Notes: generated by a model not told the origin, from the letters alone. A DNA stretch of 11,994 nucleotides from Candidatus Bathyarchaeota archaeon (GCA_014729945.1 WJJC01000082.1:1-11994); one strand, 5' to 3'. Shown: positions 1-7,129, numbered from the stretch's first letter. Numbers and translations are program-made.

Positions 1-1382
1 GCGTTGATATCGAAGGTCACCTCTATCTGGGGGACCCCTTTGGGCGCCGGAGGTATGCCCTCAAGGTTGAAACTGCCTAAGCTAATGTTATCTGCTGCTT
101 TTGCTCTTTCTCCCTGAAGCACGTTTATAGTTACCGCTGTCTGCATATCCGCAGCTGTGCTGAATATCTTGGTCTGCTTAGTTGGAATAGTGGTGTTTCT
201 ATCAATGATCTTAGTCATTACACCGCCTAGGGTCTCTACTCCTAGGCTCAACGGTGTTACGTCAAGCAACACGATGTCATCAATCTCACCTGCTAGGACC
301 GCTCCCTGAATTGCTGCGCCTATGGCTACGCACTCCATGGGGTCAACCCCTCGCTCCATTTTCCTACCCACTACCTCCTCAACAGTTCTCTGAACCAATG
401 GCATCTTAGTCATACCACCGAACAAGATCAGCTTGTCTATATCTCCCATCTTTAACCCCGCGTCCTGTATGGTGTTTCTAATGGGTTTCTTGATTTTCTC
501 GACTATTGGTGCAGCGATCTGCTCCAGTTTAGCCCTTGTCATTGTGATGTGAAGATTCTGGGGTCCCTCATCATTCATAGCTATGTAGGGTAGATCAATG
601 TCTGTCTGGAGAAGCGTGCTCAACTCTATCTTGGCTTTCTCCGCGGCTTCTTTGAGCCTGGCCATAGCTTTCATATCATTTGTGAGGTCGATTCCCGTGT
701 CTTTCTTGAACTCTTCCACTAGGTAATCCATTATGGCTTTATCTACGTCAGCACCACCTGTCTGAGTGTCACCACTGGTGGATAGTACCTCGAAGACTCC
801 TCCACCGAAATCCATGATAGTGGTATCGTTGGTTCCACCGCCAAAGCTGAAGACAAGTATCTTCAATTCCTCATCAGTTTTATCAATCCCATAAGCCAAT
901 GCAGCCGCCGTAGGCTCATTAACTATCCTAGTTACCTTTAATCCAGCGATCTCCCCTGCGTCTATGGTTGCTTGTCTCTGGTTATCGTTAAAGTGAGCTG
1001 GAACCGTGATAACGGCCTTCTTCACCTTCTCTCCCAGATAGTCTTCTGTATCTCGGAGAATCTTCTGCAGTATGAATGCGCTAATCTGCTGGGGTGTATA
1101 CTCTTTGCCCTGAAGTGTTATTGTTCGGTCTGTGCCCATATGGCGTTTAACCTCACGTATGGTTCCCTCAGGGTTGGTGATAGCCTGTCTTCTTGCCGGC
1201 TCACCCACTAGTAGTTGTCCCTCCTCTGTGAAAGCTACTACGCTGGGGAACATCTTACCAGCTACAGTTGGGCCCTCAGCGCTGGGGATTACCGTTGTTT
1301 TACCGCCCATCATAACTGCGGCTGCGCTGTTTGTCGTTCCTAAGTCAATTCCTATGATCTTTTCTCGTTTAATCTCACTCAT
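1..1382 (-). CDS. dnaK: Hsp70 chaperone DnaK, C-terminal part beyond window
   Basis: ATP-dependent cytoplasmic chaperone that binds unfolded segments of proteins and works with GrpE and DnaJ. About 460 residues are visible: the whole nucleotide-binding domain and the start of the substrate-binding domain; the rest lies left of the window. Seen: phosphate-1 motif GIDLGTTNS (residues 11-19), K79 in EVKRHMG, VPAHFND (127-133), [11 protein letters not shown] (155-165), the linker [10 protein letters not shown] and [12 protein letters not shown]. After MGTD (82-85) it lacks the roughly 24-residue insert of proteobacterial DnaK, as Gram-positive and archaeal proteins do. The phosphate-2 motif is odd: it reads FSFGGGTND, so the usual first Asp is Ser179 (codon 846-848). 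FGGMTKMP also replaces the usual VGGxTRxP. The reading frame is intact, so it is not an obvious pseudogene. The ATG overlaps the grpE stop by 8 bases (ATGAGTGA), and a GAGG lies just upstream, suggesting translational coupling. dnaJ may follow outside the window. Confidence 0.96.
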   Translation of the reverse strand, partial: MSEIKREKIIGIDLGTTNSAAAVMMGGKTTVIPSAEGPTVAGKMFPSVVAFTEEGQLLVGEPARRQAITNPEGTIREVKRHMGTDRTITLQGKEYTPQQISAFILQKILRDTEDYLGEKVKKAVITVPAHFNDNQRQATIDAGEIAGLKVTRIVNEPTAAALAYGIDKTDEELKILVFSFGGGTNDTTIMDFGGGVFEVLSTSGDTQTGGADVDKAIMDYLVEEFKKDTGIDLTNDMKAMARLKEAAEKAKIELSTLLQTDIDLPYIAMNDEGPQNLHITMTRAKLEQIAAPIVEKIKKPIRNTIQDAGLKMGDIDKLILFGGMTKMPLVQRTVEEVVGRKMERGVDPMECVAIGAAIQGAVLAGEIDDIVLLDVTPLSLGVETLGGVMTKIIDRNTTIPTKQTKIFSTAADMQTAVTINVLQGERAKAADNISLGSFNLEGIPPAPKGVPQIEVTFDIN

Positions 1383-1938
1383 CTTGATTATCCTCTATCT
1401 CTATCTCAACAACATCAGGGGCTCTAGCCACCTTAACCACGCTGGCCCTCAACACCTTATCCCTGAACATGTACCCACGTCTAATCTCCTCAGCGATACA
1501 TCCATCAGGCACGTCAAGGGTCTCCACTTCTACTATGGCATCATGCTTAAATGGGTCAAACTTCTCACCCACTCCCTTAATCTGTTTAACCCCCTCCGAC
1601 TCAACGAGCTTTAATAATTTGTCATGAACCATCTTAACGCCCTCAAGGAGCTTCTCTTTATCCGCGTCCTTGCTATGAAGTATCTCAAGCTCATCTATAA
1701 AGGGAAGCAGTTTCTCCAATAACTCTCCGTTGGCTTTCTCAATAACCTCAGCTAATCGTCTCTGATGCTGTTTCTGCATATTCTCCAAGTCCGCTTTCGC
1801 GTATTTCAACTGGTTAAGATATTTCTCTGATTGCTTGGCTGTTTCATGGAGTTCTGCTTCTAGCTTCTCAGCTTTTTCCTCTAGCTCTTTAACTTTTTGC
1901 TCGAGTTCTTTTTTGCTCTGTTTTTTATCGGGTGTCAT
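1375..1938 (-). CDS. grpE: Nucleotide exchange factor GrpE
   Basis: Cochaperone that releases ADP from DnaK and so resets the chaperone cycle. The 187-residue protein has the family layout. An N-terminal Lys/Glu-rich long coiled coil (about residues 5-65) mediates dimerisation, a helical bundle follows, and a C-terminal beta head (about 125-178) carries the signature [30 protein letters not shown] and VVKVA. It is the first gene of the grpE-dnaK operon and overlaps dnaK by 8 bases. The ATG at 1938 has a GAGG ribosome-binding site (1945-1948) six bases upstream, a TATA-like box at 1981-1990 and an inverted repeat at 2001-2014, suggesting its own regulated, probably heat-responsive, promoter. 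The length is normal for the family and nothing looks broken. Confidence 0.96.
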   Translation of the reverse strand: MTPDKKQSKKELEQKVKELEEKAEKLEAELHETAKQSEKYLNQLKYAKADLENMQKQHQRRLAEVIEKANGELLEKLLPFIDELEILHSKDADKEKLLEGVKMVHDKLLKLVESEGVKQIKGVGEKFDPFKHDAIVEVETLDVPDGCIAEEIRRGYMFRDKVLRASVVKVARAPDVVEIEIEDNQDE

Positions 1939-1980
1939 ATTGAGCCTCTGTGGTTTTTCTCTGTATGCTGTATATTGTTA

Positions 1981-1990
1981 GTATATTTTC
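1981..1990 (-). promoter_or_regulatory. TATA-like promoter box of grpE-dnaK
   Basis: On the minus strand this reads GAAAATATAC, an A/T-rich archaeal TATA-like box preceded by a purine-rich stretch that could serve as BRE. Transcription would start near 1958-1960, giving a leader of about 20 bases that contains the GAGG site before the grpE ATG. A second AATATAC copy lies four bases downstream. This is inferred from sequence only. Confidence 0.5.
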
Positions 1991-2000
1991 TTTACGGTAT

Positions 2001-2014
2001 GTCATAAATATGAC
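2001..2014. promoter_or_regulatory. Inverted repeat upstream of grpE, candidate operator
   Basis: GTCATA-AA-TATGAC is a perfect inverted repeat with 6-base arms and a 2-base centre. It lies about ten bases upstream of the grpE TATA-like box, the usual place for an archaeal regulator site. It does not match the published Phr site (TTTC...GAAA) or the HSR1 site (CTAAC-N5-GTTAG), so the binding protein, if any, is unknown. Its arms are short and AT-rich, so chance is possible. Confidence 0.4.
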
Positions 2015-2037
2015 GTATTTGATAAGTTTATTGCATG

Positions 2038-2490
2038 TTACTCGGCGAAATTAGCAACAGTATACTCCAAAACTCGCCCCAGATCACTTGAAGCAATCTC
2101 TACTCCATAAAGATGATGCCCTGAACCGAAATTCAGTCGTTCCAACTCCAATAATCTTTTATCCACAATAACCGGAACATCCAGTAGAAGAGGACAGATG
2201 GCTCCAGGGTCCACGCCTGTCACCACTCTTATCTCCTCCAGCGATGCAATCTGTGCTTTCCCTATTAACTTCTTGAGTTTCTTAAAGTCCACCCGATCAG
2301 AGCCACGTAAGAACAATGCATAGTACTGTTTCCCTTGCTTCACGAGGATGGTCTTGCATATCTCCTCAGGATTAACGGGCTCACTACTGTACTCCAACAC
2401 ATCATTGACCGTGATGGCCCGATCCTTCAACTCGATTAGTCTATACTCTACCCCAGCCTCCACAAGAAAATCCTCTACACTGAGTCGCAT
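2038..2490 (-). CDS. ybaK: YbaK/ProRS-associated domain aminoacyl-tRNA deacylase
   Basis: Stand-alone YbaK/ProX-type protein. This family hydrolyses mischarged aminoacyl-tRNAs in trans (for example Cys- or Ala-tRNA-Pro); the exact substrate cannot be read here. From the ATG at 2490 it is 150 residues, close to the family length. It shows the conserved lysine in KTILVKQG (K46, the same number as the key lysine of bacterial YbaK), VTGVDPGAICPL, and the terminal GSGHHLYGVEIASSDL motif. A longer frame opens at a GTG at 2538, but the extra 16 residues do not resemble the family. A TATA-like box at 2541-2550 would place the transcript start downstream of that GTG, so the ATG is preferred. GAGG lies only two bases before the ATG, so initiation may not be classical. 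It is divergent from the first etfB gene. Its stop is about 100 bases upstream of grpE, which has its own promoter. Confidence 0.85.
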   Translation of the reverse strand: MRLSVEDFLVEAGVEYRLIELKDRAITVNDVLEYSSEPVNPEEICKTILVKQGKQYYALFLRGSDRVDFKKLKKLIGKAQIASLEEIRVVTGVDPGAICPLLLDVPVIVDKRLLELERLNFGSGHHLYGVEIASSDLGRVLEYTVANFAE

Positions 2491-2540
2491 ATCCTCAATA
2501 TATCGACAAATGTAGAAAACTCCTTCGACACAATCCACTC

Positions 2541-2551
2541 TTTTTTATACA
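2541..2551. promoter_or_regulatory. TATA-like element between ybaK and the first etfB
   Basis: The plus strand reads TTTTTTATACA and the minus strand TGTATAAAAAA. Read leftward, this places a start near 2519 and a leader of about 30 bases before the ybaK ATG. Read rightward, it places a start near 2574 and a leader of about 18 bases before the etfB ATG at 2592. It is the best TATA candidate for either direction. One box serving both genes is possible, but a weaker box (AGTAAAAATA, about 2568-2577) could serve etfB. Confidence 0.4.
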
Positions 2552-2591
2552 CGTATCAATCCTTCATAGTAAAAATACCGTAGTGATAATA

Positions 2592-3389
2592 ATGAGTGAA
2601 GGCTTAAACATCGTCGTCTGCATCAAACAGGTTCCCGAGACCACCGAGGTAGAATTCGACGAAGAGACAGGAAGACTCAAAAGAGAAGGAGTAGCCGCGG
2701 TCATCAACCCCTTCGACGAATACGCCATAGAGGAAGGATTAAAGATCAAGGAAAACCATGGTGGAACAGTCAAGGTACTTACCATGGGTCCACCATGGGC
2801 CTCCGATGCCGTGCGAAACGCCATAGCCATGGGCGCAGACGAGGGCTACATTGCAACAGACAGAGCATTCGCAGGGGCAGACACTTGGGCCACTAGCCTA
2901 ACCCTAGCCAAGACAATAGAACACATGGGGGACTACGATATCATCCTCTGCGGATTAAAAACCACAGACGGTGACACCGGTCAAACGGGGCCAGAGATGG
3001 CTGAACACCTGGGAATCCCCCATGTATGTTACGTGAATGAGGTTCAGGGAATCGAGGATGAAAAAGTTACGCTCAAACGAATCATGGATGATGGAATAGA
3101 GACCCTGGAAGCACCTCTACCATTACTCATCAGCGTCAGCAAAGACATCAACCAACCAAGGCTAGCCACCCTCAGAGGCAGACTCAAAGCCAAAAAAGCA
3201 GAGATCAAGGAGATCACCAACGAGGACCTAGATATAGATCCTGATATGATAGGTCTAGAGGGCAGTTTTACACGAGTAGTCAAGATCTTTGAGCCGGAGA
3301 CTCACGAAGCCGGAGAAGTGTTAGAAGGTACCACGGAGGAACTCGTGGAGGCAATTTATCAAAAACTACAGGAGTGCAAGGTGGTCTAA
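2592..3389 (+). CDS. etfB: Electron transfer flavoprotein beta subunit, bifurcating type
   Basis: Beta subunit of a heterodimeric ETF (265 residues). With EtfA it binds flavin and passes electrons between a dehydrogenase, NAD(H) and ferredoxin. Seen: the N-terminal VVCIKQVPET strand; NPFDEYAIEEGL (39-50); TMGPPWASDAVRNAIAMGAD (64-83); GADTWATS (95-102), common in bifurcating ETFs; and DGDTGQTGP (126-134). This last motif fits the DGDTAQVGP signature linked to FAD rather than AMP in the beta site of bifurcating proteins. The ATG at 2592 is chosen over an in-frame GTG at 2583: GTGAT at 2583-2587 resembles a ribosome-binding site, and MSEGLNIVVCIKQ fits the family start. The stop TAA abuts the ATG of the next gene. 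It is the first gene of an etfB-etfA-glcD operon. The bifurcating assignment is by motif and context. Confidence 0.95.
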   Translation: MSEGLNIVVCIKQVPETTEVEFDEETGRLKREGVAAVINPFDEYAIEEGLKIKENHGGTVKVLTMGPPWASDAVRNAIAMGADEGYIATDRAFAGADTWATSLTLAKTIEHMGDYDIILCGLKTTDGDTGQTGPEMAEHLGIPHVCYVNEVQGIEDEKVTLKRIMDDGIETLEAPLPLLISVSKDINQPRLATLRGRLKAKKAEIKEITNEDLDIDPDMIGLEGSFTRVVKIFEPETHEAGEVLEGTTEELVEAIYQKLQECKVV

Positions 3390-4583
3390 ATGAGTGAAGC
3401 ACCAGTATATGTTACAGAAAACTGCACCGGCTGCAAGGTATGTATACCCGCCTGTCCTTTCGGCGCCATAGAGATGCGTGACGGCAAAGCCCATATCACA
3501 GAGGCGTGTAGAGTCTGCGGTCAATGCGTGGACGCTTGCCCCGAAGGCGCCATCATCATGAGGGAGACCACGATAGAAGAACCCGAAGGCGCAGAAGGTG
3601 TCATGGTCTATGCAGAGATGAGCCAAGGCGAGCTTCACAATGTATCCTATGAACTTCTGGGGAAAGCCCAGGAACTCGCGGCACAGTTAGATGAACCCGT
3701 GTACGCTGTGATAATTGGAGAAAATCTGGATAACTCAGCCGAGGAACTGGTCAACAGAGGCGCAGACAAGGTATTCATCTACGATGACCCTGAATTAGAA
3801 CACTTTAGAGATGACCCCTACAGCGACCTACTAGCTCAATGTATCAAGGAAATAGACCCAAGCATAGTACTGGTAGGAGCCACCAGTATTGGCAGAAGCA
3901 TGGGGCCCAAGGTAGCAGCTAAACTAGAAACCGGTTTAACCGCTGACTGCACCAGCTTGGATATCGATCCCGAATCTGGGCTATTGCGGCAGACACGTCC
4001 AGCTTATGGTGGAAACATTATGGCTACCATTATCACACCTAACAGCAGACCCCAGATGGCAACCGTCAGATACAAGATGTTCCCTGAATCCCAGATAGTT
4101 GAAGACCCAACGGGCATAGTGATTAAACAACCAGTGGACATGAGCAAGCTAACAGACCGCATCAAAGTAATAGGATTCGAGGAAGCAGCCGAACAGATAA
4201 GCATCACAGACGCAGAACTCATCGTATCAGGTGGACTCGGACTGGGAGAACCCGAAGGCTTCGAACTAATAGAGGAACTAGCCAAGGCCTTGGGGGCAGC
4301 AGTAGGTGCGTCAAGACCCACCGTAGACGAGGGTTGGATCAATTACAGGCACCAAGTTGGATTAAGTGGGCGAACAGTAAGACCACAGGTCTACATGGCA
4401 TGTGGAATAAGCGGCGCAGTCCAGCATCAAGCCGGTATGAAAACCAGTGACGTCATAATCGCCGTAAACAAAGACCCGGAGGCCCCCATCTTCAAGATCT
4501 CCAGCCTAGGAGCGGTTGGAGATTTATATGAGATAATCCCTCGTCTCATAGAGAAGATTAAGGAGCAAGGGGAAGGTGCCTAA
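3390..4583 (+). CDS. etfA: Electron transfer flavoprotein alpha subunit with N-terminal ferredoxin domain
   Basis: Alpha subunit of the same ETF, 397 residues, longer than the usual 310-330 because of a ferredoxin domain in front. Two complete CxxCxxCxxxCP motifs are present: C12, C15, C18, C22 and C40, C43, C46, C50. They predict two [4Fe-4S] clusters that could hand electrons to or from soluble ferredoxin. From about residue 70 the protein is a regular EtfA: VYAEMSQGELHNVSYELLGKA, VLVGATSIGRSMGPKVAA, and the FAD-binding C-terminal part with GASRPTVDEGW, GLSGRTVRPQVY, CGISGAVQHQAGM and AVNKDPEAPIF. The same arrangement occurs in LctC and CarE of flavin-based bifurcating complexes. AGGTGG (3379-3384) is a good ribosome-binding site for the ATG at 3390. 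The last 8 bases overlap the next gene. Confidence 0.96.
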   Translation: MSEAPVYVTENCTGCKVCIPACPFGAIEMRDGKAHITEACRVCGQCVDACPEGAIIMRETTIEEPEGAEGVMVYAEMSQGELHNVSYELLGKAQELAAQLDEPVYAVIIGENLDNSAEELVNRGADKVFIYDDPELEHFRDDPYSDLLAQCIKEIDPSIVLVGATSIGRSMGPKVAAKLETGLTADCTSLDIDPESGLLRQTRPAYGGNIMATIITPNSRPQMATVRYKMFPESQIVEDPTGIVIKQPVDMSKLTDRIKVIGFEEAAEQISITDAELIVSGGLGLGEPEGFELIEELAKALGAAVGASRPTVDEGWINYRHQVGLSGRTVRPQVYMACGISGAVQHQAGMKTSDVIIAVNKDPEAPIFKISSLGAVGDLYEIIPRLIEKIKEQGEGA

Positions 4584-5973
4584 CTACAACGAGATAACAT
4601 ATGAGAACATAACCGAGATAACCAAGATCGTGGGGGAGGATAACCTCTCCACCAAACCAGAGGACTTGGAGACTCATAGCATAGACGAGTCTCCATTAAG
4701 ACCTCACAAACCCAGCCTAGTTGTAAGACCCACATCAACAAGACAAGTATCAGAGTTACTAAACTACGCTAACCAGCACAGGATACCAGTGACTCCACAA
4801 GGAAGCAGAACAGGCCTCAGTGGAGCCAACCATCCAGTACACGGTGGAATAGCCCTCAGCATGGAGCATATGAACAAAATCCTCGAATTAGACGAGGAAA
4901 ACCTCATGATAACCGTACAACCTGGCGTATTAATAATGGACGTACACGAGGAGACCGAGAAAAAAGGACTCCTCTACCCACCAGACCCGGGTGAGAACTC
5001 CGGGAGTATAGGGGGTAACATCAACACCAACGCCGGTGGTATGCGAGCCATGAAATATGGAGTAACCCGCGACTTTGTGAACGGTTTAGAGATCGTATTA
5101 CCCACAGGAGAAGTACTGGAAATGGGTGGAAAAAACGTTAAGGACAGCACAGGGTACAGCCTCATAGACCTGATTATAGGCAGCGAAGGCACTCTAGGGG
5201 TTGTGACCAAAGCGACCCTTAGACTCATTCCGAAGCCGTTAAAGACCGCTTTGATCTACGCACCATTTACATCCATAGAAGACGCCGCTAAGGCTGTAAG
5301 CGAGATAATACACAGAAAAGTAAACCCCTTCGCATTAGAGTTCCTAACCCAGCACGCGGTACTCACCATAGAAAAATACTTGGAGAGAAAACTACCAGAA
5401 AACAAACACCCCGCATACCTACTAATAGGCGTAGAATCAAATAACGATGAAGAATTAATGCATGACCTAGAGATCGCTGGAGAAGCCTGCCTTGAACTAG
5501 GCGCCGTCGAGGTCTACCTAGCCGAGACCCAACGACAACAAGACGAGCTCTGGGAGGCGAGAAAAGCCATGGCCGACGCCTACGACGCCTTCTACGACGT
5601 GGATGAAGCCGACATATGTGTTCCTCGCAGCAGGATACCTGAATTCGTGGAAAGAGCCATGCCTTTAGAGGAGAAATACGGTGTAATCTTAGTACCTGTA
5701 GGTCACGCGGGTGATGGTAACATCCACTGGAATGTAGTAAGAAAGGAACAAGATGATGAGGAGTGGCTGATGACCATAGAGGACTCCATGAGAGACCTCG
5801 TAGAGCTCAGCATCAGCCTCGGGGGAACAATAAGCGGAGAACATGGAATAGGCTACACCAAGAAACAATTTCTACCGTTAAAAGTGGGTGAAAAACAGGT
5901 GGAGTTAATGAAGGGGATAAAACAACTATTTGACCCCAACCAGATAATGAACCCGGGAAAAGTATTCCCCTAG
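4576..5973 (+). CDS. glcD: GlcD/LctD-type FAD-linked 2-hydroxyacid dehydrogenase
   Basis: Flavoprotein of the VAO/PCMH fold, 465 residues, normal for GlcD, D-lactate dehydrogenase and D-2-hydroxyglutarate dehydrogenase. It oxidises a 2-hydroxyacid to a 2-oxoacid. FAD-binding half (about 45-225): VTPQGSRTGLSGAN, YPPDPGENSGSIGGNINTNA and GSEGTLGVVTKATLRL. C-terminal oxidase half: VPVGHAGDGNIHWN with its conserved histidines, GGTISGEHGIGYTKK, and the end motif FDPNQIMNPGKVF. It starts at a GTG (4576) inside the etfA end (8-base overlap; stop TAA at 4581-4583), with AAGGAG upstream, so translation is probably coupled. Following etfB and ferredoxin-type etfA in LctB-LctC-LctD order, it likely feeds electrons from lactate or a related acid into that ETF. 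The true substrate cannot be read from sequence. No signal peptide or membrane segment is visible. Its TAG stop shares CTAG with the stop of the opposing gene. Confidence 0.93.
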   Translation: MPNYNEITYENITEITKIVGEDNLSTKPEDLETHSIDESPLRPHKPSLVVRPTSTRQVSELLNYANQHRIPVTPQGSRTGLSGANHPVHGGIALSMEHMNKILELDEENLMITVQPGVLIMDVHEETEKKGLLYPPDPGENSGSIGGNINTNAGGMRAMKYGVTRDFVNGLEIVLPTGEVLEMGGKNVKDSTGYSLIDLIIGSEGTLGVVTKATLRLIPKPLKTALIYAPFTSIEDAAKAVSEIIHRKVNPFALEFLTQHAVLTIEKYLERKLPENKHPAYLLIGVESNNDEELMHDLEIAGEACLELGAVEVYLAETQRQQDELWEARKAMADAYDAFYDVDEADICVPRSRIPEFVERAMPLEEKYGVILVPVGHAGDGNIHWNVVRKEQDDEEWLMTIEDSMRDLVELSISLGGTISGEHGIGYTKKQFLPLKVGEKQVELMKGIKQLFDPNQIMNPGKVFP

Positions 5974-6383
5974 TACTCTCTGTACGCCTCAGCCAACGGA
6001 TGACCCTTACAGTACAAACCGAAAGCCTTGTACCAGCCAAAAGGACTCTTATGGGCGTCAACACCCTCCTCTTTAAGCCTATTCTGAAGATCCTCTAAGA
6101 ATTTCTTAGCCCGCTTGGGGCTACCCAGTTCATGGCTTAGATGCGCGTAAGGGTGAAGAAGCACCTGGTTACATCCTATTCTATCCGTATCTGTCTTAAT
6201 GTTCTCAACAAACTGCTCAATAATCTCTGATTCACGGTTCACATCCTGCTTCTCGAAACAAGTGAAACAAACGAGTATATTCTCATAATCCCCCTCCTTG
6301 GGGAACGCAGGGTGCTCCGCAACAGGGGTCTCCTTCAAGGTCTCATAGTTAAAATCACTACAGTGTAGCTGTAAAACTCTCAT
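5970..6383 (-). CDS. Stand-alone archaeal threonyl-tRNA editing domain
   Basis: Homologue of the N-terminal editing domain of archaeal threonyl-tRNA synthetase (DTD-like fold), which removes serine wrongly attached to tRNA-Thr. The protein is only 137 residues and ends right after the domain, so no synthetase part follows. The key residues known from the Pyrococcus abyssi domain (H83, Y120, K121, E134) appear at a constant offset of two: H81 in HPYAHLSHELGSP, Y118 and K119 in PFGWYKAF, and E132 in GHPLAEAY. This supports an active enzyme acting in trans, as described for the split ThrRS-ed of some Crenarchaeota. The ATG at 6383 gives the family N-terminus MRVLQLHCSDF. It lies 47 bases after alba on the same strand with no clear box of its own, so it may be co-transcribed. 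Its stop overlaps the glcD stop by 4 bases, so it is not the remnant of a longer gene. Confidence 0.88.
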   Translation of the reverse strand: MRVLQLHCSDFNYETLKETPVAEHPAFPKEGDYENILVCFTCFEKQDVNRESEIIEQFVENIKTDTDRIGCNQVLLHPYAHLSHELGSPKRAKKFLEDLQNRLKEEGVDAHKSPFGWYKAFGLYCKGHPLAEAYREY

Positions 6384-6430
6384 CTTTATCCATTGAGAGG
6401 AGACAATAATGGGTTTTAGAGGTTTCCCCC

Positions 6431-7018
6431 CTAAACATCATTGGCTGCGTCGATGATCTTGGCAACCTGTTTCTCGCTGAGTCCCGTCTTTAAAGCGAGT
6501 TCAAAGGACTCTGCTTCGGCGATCTTTGAGACCGTATCATACCCAGCTGCGCGTAGCTTCTCCTCTGTGGCCTCACCAACGCCTTTGATGTTGGATACTT
6601 CTTTATCTGTTTCAGGTGCAACTTCTTCCTTCTCCTCAGGTTCCTCCTCTGTCTCTACCTCAGCCTTTTCCTCTTTCGGCTGCTGTTTCTCTTTCTTCTT
6701 TTTTCTCCTAGGGTGCCTATTGAAAACTTCTTGAGGAACCTCTGATTCACCTTTCTCCAATATGATTGTCATTGTTGAGACGTTTCTCGGCCCTTTATCG
6801 CCTTCCACTTGCTCTGTGCCGATGACTATCTCAGGATGCTCCATTCCAACCATATACCTGTTCCTTGTGATCTCCGCCGTATCTACTGCTGTAGTGATCG
6901 CTCTGCCTCTCGCCTTTAACTCAACAGTGTCATGGTTATTGTTGAATGTCGCGAGGGTAGCCATTACGTAGCTCATCGCCGGTTTTCGTCCAACGTAGAT
7001 AATATTGTCTTGGCTCAT
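6431..7018 (-). CDS. albA: Alba chromatin protein with C-terminal helix-hairpin-helix domain
   Basis: DNA/RNA-binding Alba protein with an unusual extension, 195 residues against about 90 for plain Alba. Residues 5-90 form the Alba fold: IIYVGRKPAMSYVMATL, VELKARGRAITTAVDTAEITRNRY and VSTMTIILEK. R11-K12 align with K16-K17 of Sulfolobus Alba, so the lysine acetylated there is Arg here. Residues about 100-140 are a low-complexity linker, first basic (RRKKKKEK) and then very acidic (EEEPEEKEE). Residues about 141-195 match the helix-hairpin-helix domain found at the N-terminus of RadA/Rad51: IKGVGEATEEKLRAAGYDTV, then LSEKQVAKIIDAA. The extension probably adds a second nucleic-acid or protein contact; that is inference. 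The ATG at 7018 sits about 26 bases from a TTTAAA box, with no ribosome-binding site, suggesting a leaderless transcript. Confidence 0.9.
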   Translation of the reverse strand: MSQDNIIYVGRKPAMSYVMATLATFNNNHDTVELKARGRAITTAVDTAEITRNRYMVGMEHPEIVIGTEQVEGDKGPRNVSTMTIILEKGESEVPQEVFNRHPRRKKKKEKQQPKEEKAEVETEEEPEEKEEVAPETDKEVSNIKGVGEATEEKLRAAGYDTVSKIAEAESFELALKTGLSEKQVAKIIDAANDV

Positions 7019-7040
7019 TTTGAGTCAAGGTAATAAACAA

Positions 7041-7046
7041 TTTAAA
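7041..7046 (-). promoter_or_regulatory. TATA-like box of alba
   Basis: TTTAAA on the minus strand, preceded by TCTC and centred 25-26 bases before the A of the alba ATG at 7018. The spacing predicts transcription starting at or next to the start codon, that is a leaderless mRNA, which agrees with the lack of a ribosome-binding site. Confidence 0.45.
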
Positions 7047-7109
7047 GAGAGATAAAAGTCCATCCTTTTTTATCAACTAGAAATGCTGATGTGCGTACTA
7101 TTCACATCA

Positions 7110-7121
7110 TATTACGTAATA
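7110..7121. promoter_or_regulatory. 12-base palindrome before the deacetylase gene
   Basis: TATTACGTAATA is a perfect palindrome, eight bases upstream of the TATA-like box of the plus-strand gene and 63 bases or more from the alba box. It is flanked by TCAT and ATGA, which pair if one base is skipped. It may be an operator for a dimeric regulator; chance occurrence in AT-rich DNA is possible. Confidence 0.3.
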
Positions 7122-7129
7122 ATGAGATA

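Noticed and set aside
1132..1614. 160-residue open frame on the plus strand across the dnaK/grpE junction.
   Set aside because: It is a shadow of two strongly conserved genes on the other strand, with no ribosome-binding site or recognisable domain.
1977..1981. A CTAAC half-site on the minus strand near the grpE TATA-like box, like half of the Archaeoglobus HSR1 operator.
   Set aside because: The matching GTTAG half at the right spacing is absent, so it is not a credible HSR1 site.
2038..2538. GTG at 2538 as the start of ybaK.
   Set aside because: The 16 extra residues do not resemble the family and the TATA-like box is nearly adjacent, so the GTG would not be on the mRNA.
5970..6383. The editing-domain gene as a decayed fragment of a full threonyl-tRNA synthetase.
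   Set aside because: The catalytic residues are all kept, the frame is clean and the sequence beyond the stop is the coding region of glcD, with no synthetase remnants.
6660..6735. Low-complexity A/G-rich tract as a possible repeat or regulatory element.
   Set aside because: It simply encodes the Lys/Glu-rich linker of the Alba fusion protein.
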